A stretch of 64,000 bases of DNA, taken from positions 1 through 64,000 of the forward strand of contig JAFXCD010000044.1 of the NCBI GenBank assembly GCA_017521605.1. Reading direction: 5' to 3'. Source of the stretch: Lachnospiraceae bacterium. GTDB lineage: Bacteria > Bacillota > Clostridia > Lachnospirales > Lachnospiraceae. The notes below the pieces were generated by a model. The model had not been told where the DNA came from, did no database searches, and saw only the letters and a list, made by a program, of their open reading frames with translations. Below, piece after piece: positions 8,615-17,773 of the stretch (position 1 is its first letter; the number at the start of each line of letters is the position of its first letter). A program made the position numbers and the translations under genes.

Positions 8615-9973
8615 ATGAATAAAAAACATATTATTTTATTACTCTTATGTTTATCTCTTTTCCTGTTTTCAGGCTGCCAAAAGGCTCCTTCATCCCCACA
8701 GCAATCATCTCATGACAAGACTGACCACCGTACTGCTGCCGATGACGACCTGGCCAATCACGGTGTCCTGGCCATCCTGGAAACGGAAAACGGATACTAT
8801 TATAACTATGGCTATTCTGTAGATGAAGCCGGCAAGAATTATATGGGTTCCGGCATGATTGTTAAGCATCTTCTCCGGTATTATGATAAAGCCACCGGAG
8901 AAACCATTCTTCTTTGTAGCAAGCCGGAATGTGAGCACCTGGGAGATGCTTCCTGTGCCGCAACCTACAAAAATCTATATGTGATTAACACTGTTATATA
9001 TGAGGAACAGATTTACATCTATGGCTTGGAAAAAAACGAAGAAATCCTACGTCTTAATCTGTACCGTGCTGCCTTGGATGGATCCTCCATGGATTTGGTA
9101 GGCACTGTCTTTGAAGCAGAAAACACTATTGGAGACGGTTTCGCCATACAAGCCCACAAACCTCTGAATATCTGTGATGAAAGCTTTATTATTCACAGAG
9201 GCTATGCTTACCTACCTTACTACCTGCGACTAGGCACTGCCAGCAAAGGCTTTATGGGCGGTGGATTGGTTCAAATGGATCTTCGCACCGGCAAAACCAA
9301 AACCATTTACGAAATGGAAAACATGAATTCTTATTGCCCCTTTAACCTGAGGGGTTGTAGCGACTATGTATATATAGATTTTACGGGCACCTCACGCTAT
9401 GTGATTTCAGAGGATCGTCTGGAACATCGCTTTATAGAGAAGAGCCCCAACCTTGACGCAGTAACTGAAGAACGTCTTTATACCATGCGCCCCACCTACG
9501 ATGAGGAAACCCATAAAAGTAGCGAGCCTGTCATAGTTTCCGTATATGACAGTATTACCGGAACACCTATCCCGGCAGAAAGCTTTGAAACAGACCTTAC
9601 CTGTGAGGAATATGCAAGACAACTGCGCACTTTTTCCTATGATGGGATGCTGATCACTGCTACAGACAAACGTGTTGTCTTTTATGATATAGAAAGTGAA
9701 AACTATGGTACCAAGCTGGGAGAAATAGAAATTAACATCGATTGTGAAAATTTCCGTTGGTATAGCCATTATTATAATAAACCGGCTGATATCAAAATCA
9801 CTAACGGCAAATTATACCTTATCTGCAATCCTACAGCTTATGATGGATATATGGACCCTAATGCTGTGCGACAAGGCTCCTATCTCCTGTATCAGGTCTA
9901 CAGCTGCCCTGTAGAGGATATTTTGAAAGGACAAGGTACTTGGGAAAAAGCCTTTGAATTCCAGCCGAAATAA
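8615..9973 (+). CDS. Lipoprotein, putative beta-propeller (DUF5050-like)
   Basis: Predicted extracellular lipoprotein of 452 residues. The signal peptide ends in the lipobox LFSGC, giving a lipidated Cys near residue 21. The rest is rich in Tyr and short beta-strand repeats such as LNLYRAALDG and IYIYGLEKNEE, with a Cys-containing segment LLCSKPECEH; this pattern resembles DUF5050-like propeller proteins, but I cannot prove the fold. AGAGGAGG precedes the ATG. It stands between the kinase and the ABC exporter genes, so it may be the surface partner of either. A damaged second copy follows directly. Confidence 0.75.
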   Translation: MNKKHIILLLLCLSLFLFSGCQKAPSSPQQSSHDKTDHRTAADDDLANHGVLAILETENGYYYNYGYSVDEAGKNYMGSGMIVKHLLRYYDKATGETILLCSKPECEHLGDASCAATYKNLYVINTVIYEEQIYIYGLEKNEEILRLNLYRAALDGSSMDLVGTVFEAENTIGDGFAIQAHKPLNICDESFIIHRGYAYLPYYLRLGTASKGFMGGGLVQMDLRTGKTKTIYEMENMNSYCPFNLRGCSDYVYIDFTGTSRYVISEDRLEHRFIEKSPNLDAVTEERLYTMRPTYDEETHKSSEPVIVSVYDSITGTPIPAESFETDLTCEEYARQLRTFSYDGMLITATDKRVVFYDIESENYGTKLGEIEINIDCENFRWYSHYYNKPADIKITNGKLYLICNPTAYDGYMDPNAVRQGSYLLYQVYSCPVEDILKGQGTWEKAFEFQPK

Positions 9974-9987
9974 AGGAGCAGTTTCTT

Positions 9988-10696
9988 ATGATGAAAAAAT
10001 ATCTTACTTCGTTATTATGACAAGGAAAGCGGTGATTCCATACTGCTTTGTAACAAACCGGAATGCGAGCACGAAGGAGATGATTCCTGTGTGGCTACCT
10101 ACAAGCATCTAAACGCAATCTATTCAGTTTTATACGATGAGTAAATCTATGTCTATGGGTTGGAAAAGGATGGAAACCTTATCCGCATTAATCTGTACCG
10201 TGCTACATTAGACGGTACTTCCATGGATTTAGTAGGTACTGTTTTTGAAGCTGAAAATACGATAGATAATGAATATCTTCCCGCAACTGCGGAAGATATC
10301 TCTCACCCATTTACAATGCTGTCACAGAAGAAGGTATTTACATGCGTTCAAATGGCTACGACCCGGACACAGGAGCTTTCTTCTCTTATGAGGCCATTGA
10401 TGTATTGGATGACATTACCGGAGTGCGGCTTCCTGCAAAGCAAATTGTCACAGACATTTCCAGCGAGGAAATGAATGGGTTCAACTCCTTCCTGACCTAT
10501 GAAGATATGCTTGTGATTGCCACCACGGAACGGATTGCTTTTTACAGCCAGAGGTTCTTATCAGATTTATAAGGTTTACCGCTGTCCTCTGGCAGATATT
10601 TTTGCCGGCACCGGTCCCCGGGAAGAAGCCTTCACCATGGGTCCGGCTACTAAAGAAGCTACTTATGGTCGTTTACCACAATATTCTAAACACTAA
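9988..10696 (+). pseudogene. Decayed duplicate of the preceding lipoprotein gene
   Basis: A ribosome site (AAAGGAGC) and an ATG remain, but the first frame stops after about ten codons. The remainder matches the intact lipoprotein in pieces: a block around YYDKESGDSILLCNKPECEH, an in-frame TAA near 10141 just before IYVYGLEKDG, then SMDLVGTVFEAENTI, a frame change, a block around DDITGVRLPAKQ, and the tail YQIYKVYRCPLADIF. At least three internal deletions, one nonsense codon and frame breaks are visible, including loss of most of the signal-peptide-proximal part. It is a tandem duplicate that has lost function. Confidence 0.88.
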
Positions 10697-10724
10697 CATG
10701 ACTCTGTACAAATAAGGAGGTCGC

Positions 10725-11588
10725 ATGCTGGAAATCAAAAAACTTACGAAAAATTACGGCAGCTTTACTGCTTTAGACAATATTAACCTGACACTGGATA
10801 CCGGTGTATATGGAATCCTGGGAGCCAATGGTGCCGGCAAATCTACCCTGTTAAACCTGGTTACAGACAATATTCCCCGCACCAATGGGGAAATCCTATT
10901 CCATGGCAAGGATATTCTGTCTCTAGGCGCAGACTTTCGTAAGCTGGTAGGCTATACCCCGCAGCTGCAAGGTATGTACGAGGAGTTTACTGCAGGACAG
11001 TTTATGCGATATATCGGTGCCCTGAAGGGCATGAAGTCCAAGCCCTGCAAGGAACAGACCCATGAACTTCTAAGCCTGGTGAGGCTTGATAAACACGCCC
11101 ACAAAAAGCTGGGTACCTTCTCCGGTGGTATGCGGCAAAGAATCCTTCTGGCCGCTGCCATGCTGGACAATCCCCGGATACTGATTCTGGACGAACCTAC
11201 TGCAGGACTGGATCCGGAAGAACGTATCCGTCTGCGAAATCACATCGCAGAGATTTCCAAGGATCGCATAGTCCTTTTGGCTACCCATGTGGTAAGTGAT
11301 ATTGAATGCATTGCCGAAAAGGTAATCCTGATGAAACGGGGCAAAATACTGCACTTCGCCTCACCCTTAGAGCTAATGGACAGTATTGCCGGCAAGGTAG
11401 GCGAGTTCCATGGTAGCTTTGAAGAGGTAAATACCTTGAAGGAAGTCTATGATAAGGGACAGATACTTAGGCGCCGCACCGGCTTTGTTCTCCGGGTGGC
11501 TCAGGAGGATTTACCGGAAGAATTTCTGCCTGTAGAAGATATAACTTTGGAGGATGTTTATCTTTTCTATGCGGAGGGCCGCCAATGA
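10725..11588 (+). CDS. ABC exporter ATP-binding protein
   Basis: ATPase subunit of 287 residues. Walker A GANGAGKST is at residues 33-41, the signature reads FSGGMRQR, Walker B is ILILDEPTAGLD, and the switch is LLATHVVSD; a C-terminal extension of about 70 residues follows. This fits the CcmA/ABC-2 exporter class. AAGGAGGT lies just before the ATG. Its final codons overlap the permease gene by 4 bp (ATGA). The cargo could be a peptide, lantibiotic or antibiotic, judging only from how often such exporters sit beside LytTR/GHKL systems. Confidence 0.92.
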   Translation: MLEIKKLTKNYGSFTALDNINLTLDTGVYGILGANGAGKSTLLNLVTDNIPRTNGEILFHGKDILSLGADFRKLVGYTPQLQGMYEEFTAGQFMRYIGALKGMKSKPCKEQTHELLSLVRLDKHAHKKLGTFSGGMRQRILLAAAMLDNPRILILDEPTAGLDPEERIRLRNHIAEISKDRIVLLATHVVSDIECIAEKVILMKRGKILHFASPLELMDSIAGKVGEFHGSFEEVNTLKEVYDKGQILRRRTGFVLRVAQEDLPEEFLPVEDITLEDVYLFYAEGRQ

Positions 11589-13585
11589 AAGAAGTCTTAC
11601 GCGTATTTAACAAAAGAACTCTCATGCTCTTAGCTATATTGTGTTTTATCAATACCAGTATCCTGATTCTTTGTGCAGACCCGGCCAAGCACATTACCCT
11701 AATGGGGGAAGAGCAGGAGCTTTACCTACAAGAATACCCCCAATTTCTGGAACGAACCCTTGCCAACGGACGTACCATGTCCCTGCTAAATGTATATCGT
11801 TCCGGCTTCGCACAGGAGCAGATACAGAAGGTCACTGCACGGTATCAGGCTCTTGAAAATATACAGGTTGCTTCTGGCAACAATCGGGGCTTGGTACTTT
11901 TTATCCAATATAGCCTGACTGACATTTTCCTGGTTGCTTTTCTTTTTCTGATAGTCATGAGCTTTTTTGCAGAGCGCAAAAAGGGCTTGGTTTATATAGT
12001 CCGTAGTACCATTCATGGCAGGGGAGTCCTATTTCTACAACGGCTTACCATACTAATCTGCGCCACACTGCTTGGTGGTATTCTTTTATACAGTACTGCC
12101 TTTGCAGGTGTACATTTCTCCTTTGGAATAAATGGGCTTTCCCGAAGCATCCAGTCCCTTCCGGAATTTATGAAATGTACCTACCCTATTACTATCGGAG
12201 AGTATTTATTTTACTCCTGTCTCATAAAGCTTTCCGGATGTTTATTGGCCGCAATCTTTTTGTATGTAATCCTAGGTATTTTCAGTCCTCTGGCCGGCTA
12301 CACCATTGCAGGTTTCCTTGTGGTGGCAGAAATTGTGTTTGCGTTCCTAATTGAACCGGTATCCTCTCTGAACCTGTTGCGATACCTGAACATTCTCACC
12401 CTTATTAGAACGGAGAGTTACTTTACAGATTGTATCTATCTGAATCTGTTTGGAAATGCAGTACCTGCCCTGGAACTCTGCCTGCTTTTACTATTAATAC
12501 TCTTTGTGGTATTGGCAGTGTTTGGATTTTTCGTACATGGAAAAATGTATGTGACTGTGAAAAGAGGGTTAGAAAGCTTCCTCGAGAAAATATATATCTT
12601 CTTGGAACGACATGCTCCGCAACGTACCACGACCGGCTGGGAAACCTATAAACTGTTTATCAAACAGGGGGCTTTACTCCTTTTGTTTGTTATGCTGGTG
12701 CTCCAAACTCATCTTTCCTTCCGTTATCAGTATTATTATCCTGTGAATGCCATGGAGAGACTGTATTACATGGAATTCGAAGGGGAAATTACAAAGGAAC
12801 TGCTGGAAACGGTAGAACACAAAATGATTATGCTGAAGGAAAGTGCAGCTAACATGCAAAAAACCTTGGACAAACTCTGGAATAGTGTTCCCCTTAATGA
12901 TTATTTATATGGTCTGACCTCTGACTATTTAACTAATAACCTCGCAATGCAAAGGGGGCTTGAACCAGTCCTTCTTAATATCCGGGAGGGGTTTGCCTAC
13001 ACCCAAAAAACCGGTAAACCCGTCGAGTTGATTCAGCCCTATACTTATGACCTGCTGATTAATCGGGATACACAGGTTAAACAGCGTGCTTCCTTCCTTG
13101 TACTAATTGTGATTATAGGTGCTCTTTCAGGTGTTTATGCCTATGACCACCAAAATCATATGCAACAAATTATGCATACCACCTATCGGGGCAGACAGGT
13201 TAACCACATCAGAAAGCCCCTTATTGGTATAGGTTTTTGCGCCCTTACCGCTATTTTGTTACATGGTGTACAATTAATACATATTCAAATCGGCATGGGC
13301 TTTAACAACCTGAGTGCACCCATTCAAAGTCTGACATTCATGCGCCATTTCCCTCTATACCTTAGTATAGGCGGTTACCTTCTGGTTTTGTTTTTGCTGC
13401 GGCTTCTTGCTACAACAGGACTGGGAATCCTTTGCATGAGCCTTAGTCACATCTGTCAGGACAAATTCACAGCCTTAGGTCTGGGAGCCTTTCTGTGTAT
13501 GCTCTTCTTCTCCTTGTCAGAGCTGATTCCGGGAGCCGATTTTCTAAATCCAATTTATATATTGAGTGGAAATTATTTCAAATAG
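11585..13585 (+). CDS. ABC-2-type exporter permease with two internally repeated halves
   Basis: Polytopic membrane protein of 666 residues, partner of the preceding ATPase. Residues 1-345 and 350-666 look like repeats of one unit: an entry helix, an extracellular region of about 70-130 residues, then a group of helices. The signature SIQSLPEF (188-195) in half one corresponds to PIQSLTFM (579-586) in half two, each followed by a Pro/Ile-Gly helix (PITIGEYLF, YLSIGGYLL). The same unit forms the membrane part of the kinase at 6721-8520. The fused two-half design would supply a full permease from one gene. Confidence 0.85.
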   Translation: MKEVLRVFNKRTLMLLAILCFINTSILILCADPAKHITLMGEEQELYLQEYPQFLERTLANGRTMSLLNVYRSGFAQEQIQKVTARYQALENIQVASGNNRGLVLFIQYSLTDIFLVAFLFLIVMSFFAERKKGLVYIVRSTIHGRGVLFLQRLTILICATLLGGILLYSTAFAGVHFSFGINGLSRSIQSLPEFMKCTYPITIGEYLFYSCLIKLSGCLLAAIFLYVILGIFSPLAGYTIAGFLVVAEIVFAFLIEPVSSLNLLRYLNILTLIRTESYFTDCIYLNLFGNAVPALELCLLLLLILFVVLAVFGFFVHGKMYVTVKRGLESFLEKIYIFLERHAPQRTTTGWETYKLFIKQGALLLLFVMLVLQTHLSFRYQYYYPVNAMERLYYMEFEGEITKELLETVEHKMIMLKESAANMQKTLDKLWNSVPLNDYLYGLTSDYLTNNLAMQRGLEPVLLNIREGFAYTQKTGKPVELIQPYTYDLLINRDTQVKQRASFLVLIVIIGALSGVYAYDHQNHMQQIMHTTYRGRQVNHIRKPLIGIGFCALTAILLHGVQLIHIQIGMGFNNLSAPIQSLTFMRHFPLYLSIGGYLLVLFLLRLLATTGLGILCMSLSHICQDKFTALGLGAFLCMLFFSLSELIPGADFLNPIYILSGNYFK

Positions 13586-13617
13586 AGATATCTTTAGAAA
13601 TTCAAACCTACAAAACA

Positions 13618-13650
13618 AGAAAACCTCCCAAAGGACATCCTTCGGGAGGT
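13618..13650 (-). terminator. Terminator of the zinc-ribbon gene
   Basis: The stem ACCTCCC/GGGAGGT, extended by AAGG/CCTT, is followed on the minus strand by TTTTCTTGTTTTG. It lies between two converging genes and may act from both sides. Confidence 0.8.
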
Positions 13651-13656
13651 AACTTA

Positions 13657-14541
13657 TTACTTATAAATATAAGATTTATTTAAAGGGGTAACTAAAAATC
13701 TAAGACCTGATTCATCAAAAGTGAATCTCTTGTCTTCACCTTTTGCAAGACCGGCATATACCCAGTCTCCATTGACCTTTAATACTGCAACCTTCACTGT
13801 ATCAGCCTTGTATTCATCATCCTTGGTATTTACGTAGAATTTCACCTTAACTTCATAACCCTCAGTAATTTCCATTTCTTCCAAGGCCTGGTTCTGCTTC
13901 AAAGTAGCCTTTACCAACGCCTTGTATTCGCTTTCAGAAATATCAAACAGCTCAGCGCCTTCTTCAATCTGGTCATCATCATTTTCCAGAATCTCTTCCT
14001 GATTCTCTATAACAGGCTTAACAGAATCCTTGTAATAGTTCTTTGCAGACTTCTGATAATCCTTTAAAACCTTTTCTTCCATTTTCTCTGCAGACTTAAT
14101 TTCATAACTGAGTTTCCATCCTTCATACTCTTCATCACACTCTTCATATGCATCTGCTTTATTTTCTGCTTCTGCTTCTTGAAGTTCTTTTGTTTCTTCA
14201 ATCTTCAGGTATGCTTTCTGTACATTCTTAGCAAGTTTTACTCTGCTTTCTGCCATTAATACATAATCATACGCAGTCACATCCGTGCTTTTCTTATTAA
14301 CCAACTCCACATACTCGTCCAACATCTTCTTATAGGGCTTACCACCTAACAAAGACACAACCAACACAATAAGCAAAATCGCCACAACACCAATCGCTGC
14401 AGGTACTGCCATCTTATTAGTCTTCTTTTCTGCTGCTTCCTGGTTTACCGGTGCCTGAGGTGCCACCACTTTTGCCTGCTGCTGGCATGAACACACTTCA
14501 CCATCTGCTAATTCTTTTCCACACTTTGTACAAAACGCCAT
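13657..14541 (-). CDS. Zinc-ribbon membrane-anchored protein
   Basis: Protein of 294 residues. An N-terminal zinc ribbon (CTKCGKEL...CSC, residues 4-19) is followed by a linker, one transmembrane helix (about 46-66), and an acidic, helical extracytoplasmic region with many Lys/Glu residues. The C-terminal part ends in beta-like segments around VLKVNGDWVYAGLA, resembling a small substrate or lumazine-like extracellular domain. AAGGAGG precedes the ATG. The architecture resembles that of the zinc-ribbon protein at 53326-54294, though the outer domain differs. Function unknown. Confidence 0.75.
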   Translation of the reverse strand: MAFCTKCGKELADGEVCSCQQQAKVVAPQAPVNQEAAEKKTNKMAVPAAIGVVAILLIVLVVSLLGGKPYKKMLDEYVELVNKKSTDVTAYDYVLMAESRVKLAKNVQKAYLKIEETKELQEAEAENKADAYEECDEEYEGWKLSYEIKSAEKMEEKVLKDYQKSAKNYYKDSVKPVIENQEEILENDDDQIEEGAELFDISESEYKALVKATLKQNQALEEMEITEGYEVKVKFYVNTKDDEYKADTVKVAVLKVNGDWVYAGLAKGEDKRFTFDESGLRFLVTPLNKSYIYK

Positions 14542-14561
14542 CTCTTTTCCTCCTTAGTTTC

Positions 14562-14610
14562 GTTTATCATGGATAAACTTAATATATGTAAAAGTCTTTT
14601 TAGACCTTTA
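14562..14610 (-). terminator. Weak hairpins between rpe and the zinc-ribbon gene
   Basis: At the end of rpe a 7-bp stem AAGGTCT/AGACTTT with a short A loop is followed by a weak U stretch. A second dyad, GTTTATC-ATG-GATAAAC (14562-14578), lies in the leader of the zinc-ribbon gene. Either may reduce read-through. Confidence 0.35.
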
Positions 14611-15258
14611 GACCATAATCTCTAAAAAGCGCTTTACATTCTCCGTAATGGGTTCCTTAAATACTGCCGACCCTGCCACTACTACATTGGCTCCTGCCTC
14701 CAGCACCACATGTACATTATCAACAGTAATGCCGCCATCCACCTGTACGTCCACATTCAATCCTCTTTCTTGAATCATGCTACGTGTTTTACAAATCTTC
14801 TCCGTACAGATATCCATATACTTCTGACCACCAAATCCGGGCTCCACTGTCATCACCAGTACCATATCCACCTTATCAATGTAAGGCTCCAACACCTCTA
14901 CCGGAGTACCGGGTTTGATACTGATACCCACCTTCGCTCCTGCATCACGTATGCACTGAATCACCTTGTTCGCGTCCTTCGTGGCCTCTATATGAAAAGT
15001 CACCATGTCAGCGCCACACTTTACGAACTCTGCCGCGTAGCGTTCCGGCTCCTCTATCATAATATGTACATCAAAAAAAATATCTGTCTGCTTACGAATG
15101 GATGCAATTATCGGCATCCCGAAAGAAATGGAGGGTACAAATCTCCCATCCATCACATCTATATGTAAATACTGCGCTCCAGCTTCTTCTACTTCTTTAA
15201 TCTGTTCTCCAAGCTTCCAAAAATCTGCTGCCAAAATGGAAGGTGATAAAATATTCAT
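14608..15258 (-). CDS. rpe: Ribulose-phosphate 3-epimerase
   Basis: Pentose-phosphate enzyme that interconverts D-ribulose 5-phosphate and D-xylulose 5-phosphate; 216 residues, normal length. Conserved TIM-barrel motifs are visible: LSPSILAADF at the start, LHIDVMDGRFVP (metal-binding His/Asp), MTVEPGFGGQ and VQVDGGI. A GGGAGAGGA stretch precedes the ATG. It lies next to the split transketolase genes on the same strand, although a small plus-strand gene separates them, so this region serves the non-oxidative pentose phosphate pathway. Confidence 0.96.
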   Translation of the reverse strand: MNILSPSILAADFWKLGEQIKEVEEAGAQYLHIDVMDGRFVPSISFGMPIIASIRKQTDIFFDVHIMIEEPERYAAEFVKCGADMVTFHIEATKDANKVIQCIRDAGAKVGISIKPGTPVEVLEPYIDKVDMVLVMTVEPGFGGQKYMDICTEKICKTRSMIQERGLNVDVQVDGGITVDNVHVVLEAGANVVVAGSAVFKEPITENVKRFLEIMV

Positions 15259-15564
15259 CCTTATGTCCTCTCCCGAGTCAGTTAAATTTCGACAAATTTA
15301 TCATAACAGATACTTGACAAAATAACAATATGATTGTTTACTAATTTATACATAGAAAAACCCATAATAGATTGCAAATATGCTAAATTAAGGTATTTTA
15401 GACACTTATTCCAAATGAGCTATCTTATTTCCTACTCTTTTAATTCTTCCTGTAACTCCGTTCGTTCCCATATCCTTTAAACATTCTACCAACTTAATAA
15501 AGGACATTACATCAACAAAAAATCCACCTATAATAAAAGTATAAATATAAAAGGTGGTGAAAAG
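15259..15564. other. Intergenic region between rpe and a small plus-strand gene
   Basis: It contains the rpe promoter on the minus strand (taken separately). On the plus strand there is a candidate TTGACA (15314-15319), 17-nt spacer and TTTACT (15337-15342). A 33-codon minus-strand frame at 15406-15507 has no convincing ribosome site. Nothing else is recognisable. Confidence 0.5.
15300..15328 (-). promoter_or_regulatory. rpe promoter
   Basis: Read on the minus strand: TTGTTA (forward 15323-15328), 17-nt spacer and TATGAT (forward 15300-15305), about 40 bp before the rpe ATG. Confidence 0.6.
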
Positions 15565-15762
15565 ATGGAGATTAATGAAATTAATACACAAGAATTAATA
15601 CAAAAGAACATTGAGGAATTCTCCCGACTTCAGACCTACATGGTTCTGGTGGATAAGAATTCCGAAGCATACAAAGTCATGAAAATCAGATATATCGAAT
15701 TAAAAGTCATCTTAACATCTTTCGGCACAAATCTTACAGAACTAGATGTAATCAAAGAATAA
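15565..15762 (+). CDS. Small conserved-looking protein, function unknown
   Basis: A 65-residue soluble, charged protein, mostly helical in appearance, with blocks IEEFSRLQTYMVLV and MKIRYIELKVIL that look like two amphipathic helices and a short tail GTNLTELDVI. A GGTGGTGAAAAG ribosome site sits directly before the ATG, and codon use looks protein-like, so I take it as real despite its isolation on the plus strand. The pattern reminds me of short hypothetical proteins in Lachnospiraceae, without a named family. Confidence 0.6.
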   Translation: MEINEINTQELIQKNIEEFSRLQTYMVLVDKNSEAYKVMKIRYIELKVILTSFGTNLTELDVIKE

Positions 15763-15827
15763 AAATCACATAGCAACTTAGAAACCCTTGATGTAAAGTC
15801 TTTTATTAAGTCGCCCAGAATCACTAA

Positions 15828-15862
15828 AAAACCGGCCACAACTCATGTTGTAGCCGGTTTTA
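15828..15862 (-). terminator. Terminator of the transketolase genes
   Basis: The stem AAAACCGGC(T)ACAAC with GTTGTGGCCGGTTTT is followed on the minus strand by more T residues. It lies 26 bp after the end of the C-terminal transketolase gene. The stem is long enough to act in both directions. Confidence 0.88.
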
Positions 15863-15887
15863 TTAATATGTTTGTAACTATTCAGAA

Positions 15888-16826
15888 TTACATAAATTCC
15901 TTAACTGACTTATAAACGCCTGCTGCATCCAAGCCATACTTTTCAACAAGTGCTGCTGCTGAACCGGACTCACCAAATACATCGTACATACCGATTTTCT
16001 TAACAGGGGTAGGAAGCTTTTCAGCCAGACAGTCACAAACTGCACTACCTAAACCACCGATTACGGAATGCTCTTCCACAGTTACAACCTTACCTGTCTT
16101 CTTTGCGCTTGCGATAATTAATTCTTCATCTAAAGGCTTGATGGTACAGATGTTGATAACTTCTGCATCGATACCTTCAGCTGCTAACTTCTCTGCTGCG
16201 CCCATAGCAGAATCTACACAGATACCGGTAGCTACGATAGTAACATCCTTACCTTCGCGAACTACTCTACCCTTACCGATTTCGAACTTGAAATCAGGAG
16301 TGTCATTGAATACAGGCACTGCTGCACGACCGAAACGGATATATACAGGTCCTTCATGCTCGATAGCTGCTCTAACTGCTGCCTTAGCTTCGATATCATC
16401 GGAAGGACACATAACTACCATACCGGGAATGGTTCTCATCAAAGCAAGGTCTTCGTTACACTGATGGCTGGCACCATCTTCACCAACGGTGATACCTGCA
16501 TGAGTTGCACCAATCTTTACATTTAAGTGAGGATAACCCACTGAGTTACGAACCTGCTCAAAAGCACGTCCTGCTGCAAACATTGCAAAAGAACTTACGA
16601 AAGGAATCTTACCAACAGTTGCAAGACCTGCTGCAATACCTACCATGTTACATTCTGCAATACCACAATCAATATGTCTTTCAGGGAAAGCTTTCTTGAA
16701 AACGCCGGTCTTGGTAGCTTCTGCAAGGTCAGCATCCAATACTACTAAATCAGGGAACTCAGCGCCAAGCTCTTTCAAAGCATTACCATAGCTTTCACGA
16801 GTTGCAATCTTCTTAACGTCTGCCAT
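15888..16826 (-). CDS. Transketolase, C-terminal subunit
   Basis: Second half of a split transketolase, 312 residues, covering the pyrimidine-binding and C-terminal domains. Visible family motifs include FVSSFAMFAAGRAFEQVRN, EDGASHQCNEDLALMR (catalytic His region) and VTVEEHSVIGGLG. Together with the adjacent N-terminal subunit it forms an enzyme that moves two-carbon units between pentose and hexose phosphates using thiamine diphosphate. It starts one base after the N-terminal gene ends, so translation is tightly linked. Confidence 0.95.
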   Translation of the reverse strand: MADVKKIATRESYGNALKELGAEFPDLVVLDADLAEATKTGVFKKAFPERHIDCGIAECNMVGIAAGLATVGKIPFVSSFAMFAAGRAFEQVRNSVGYPHLNVKIGATHAGITVGEDGASHQCNEDLALMRTIPGMVVMCPSDDIEAKAAVRAAIEHEGPVYIRFGRAAVPVFNDTPDFKFEIGKGRVVREGKDVTIVATGICVDSAMGAAEKLAAEGIDAEVINICTIKPLDEELIIASAKKTGKVVTVEEHSVIGGLGSAVCDCLAEKLPTPVKKIGMYDVFGESGSAAALVEKYGLDAAGVYKSVKEFM

Positions 16827-16827
16827 C

Positions 16828-17670
16828 TTATGCTTCCTCCTTTGCTAATTCTTCATCAATCTTTGCAAGATCTGCCATTGCAATAGCGTACTCTTCATCA
16901 TTAGGAGCCTTGCCATGCCAGCCTGCCTTACCTTCCATGAAGGAAACGCCCTTACCCTTGGTACTGTGCATTACGATACAGGTAGGCATACCCTTGGTTG
17001 CTTTTGCTTCATTAAGTGCTGCTCTGATTGCATCAAAATCATGAGCATCAATATTAATTACATGGAAGTTGAATGCTTCAAACTTCTTATCAATAGGATA
17101 AGGTGAGCAAACTTCGTCGATAGCACCGTCAATCTGTAAGCCGTTGTTATCTACGATTACTACCAGGTTGTCCAACTGACGATGGCCTGCAAACATAGCT
17201 GCTTCCCATACCTGACCTTCCTGAATTTCACCGTCACCTAAAAGTGTATAAACACGGAAATCCTTGTTGTCCAGCTTTGCACCAAGTGCCATACCAACAG
17301 CGGTAGAAATACCCTGTCCCAAAGAACCGGAAGACATATCTACGCCGGGAATGTGCTGCATACAAGGGTGTCCCTGAAGATAAGAGCCTAATTTTCTTAA
17401 GGTCTTCAAATCTTCCACAGAGAAGTATCCTCTATTTGCAAGTGTTGAGTAAAGACCCGGAGCGGTATGACCCTTTGATAATACGAAACGGTCTCTGTCT
17501 GCCTTCTTAGGGTCTGCAGGATCAATGTTCATTTCCTCAAAATACAGGAAGGTATACATATCTGCTGCGGACAAAGATCCACCCGGATGTCCTGCTTTTG
17601 CACTGTGAACAGCTGTTACAATACCTTTACGAACATCATTAGCACGTTTTTTCAGTTCTAAATTGTTCAT
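16828..17670 (-). CDS. Transketolase, N-terminal subunit
   Basis: First half of the split transketolase, 280 residues, the thiamine-diphosphate-binding domain. It shows AVHSAKAGHPGGSLSAAD (substrate-binding His), SKGHTAPGLY, GSLGQGISTAVGMA and the cofactor motif GDGEIQEG...VDNNGLQIDG. Split transketolases are common in Firmicutes and archaea. A GGAGG-type site (TGGAGGAACC) precedes the ATG. It is the first gene of the two-gene unit. Confidence 0.95.
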   Translation of the reverse strand: MNNLELKKRANDVRKGIVTAVHSAKAGHPGGSLSAADMYTFLYFEEMNIDPADPKKADRDRFVLSKGHTAPGLYSTLANRGYFSVEDLKTLRKLGSYLQGHPCMQHIPGVDMSSGSLGQGISTAVGMALGAKLDNKDFRVYTLLGDGEIQEGQVWEAAMFAGHRQLDNLVVIVDNNGLQIDGAIDEVCSPYPIDKKFEAFNFHVINIDAHDFDAIRAALNEAKATKGMPTCIVMHSTKGKGVSFMEGKAGWHGKAPNDEEYAIAMADLAKIDEELAKEEA

Positions 17671-17773
17671 GGTTCCTCCATTCTGCCAATTTTTGGCTTT
17701 GTAATCTACTTTCTAAAATATAGTAACATAGAAAAATCTTCTAGTCTAGTCGCATTTTTTACGGAAAATTACA

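Noticed and set aside
15406-15507. 33-codon minus-strand frame between rpe and the small plus-strand gene
   Set aside because: The nearest AGGTGG is too far (about 16 nt) from the ATG and no homology pattern is visible; kept only as a note.
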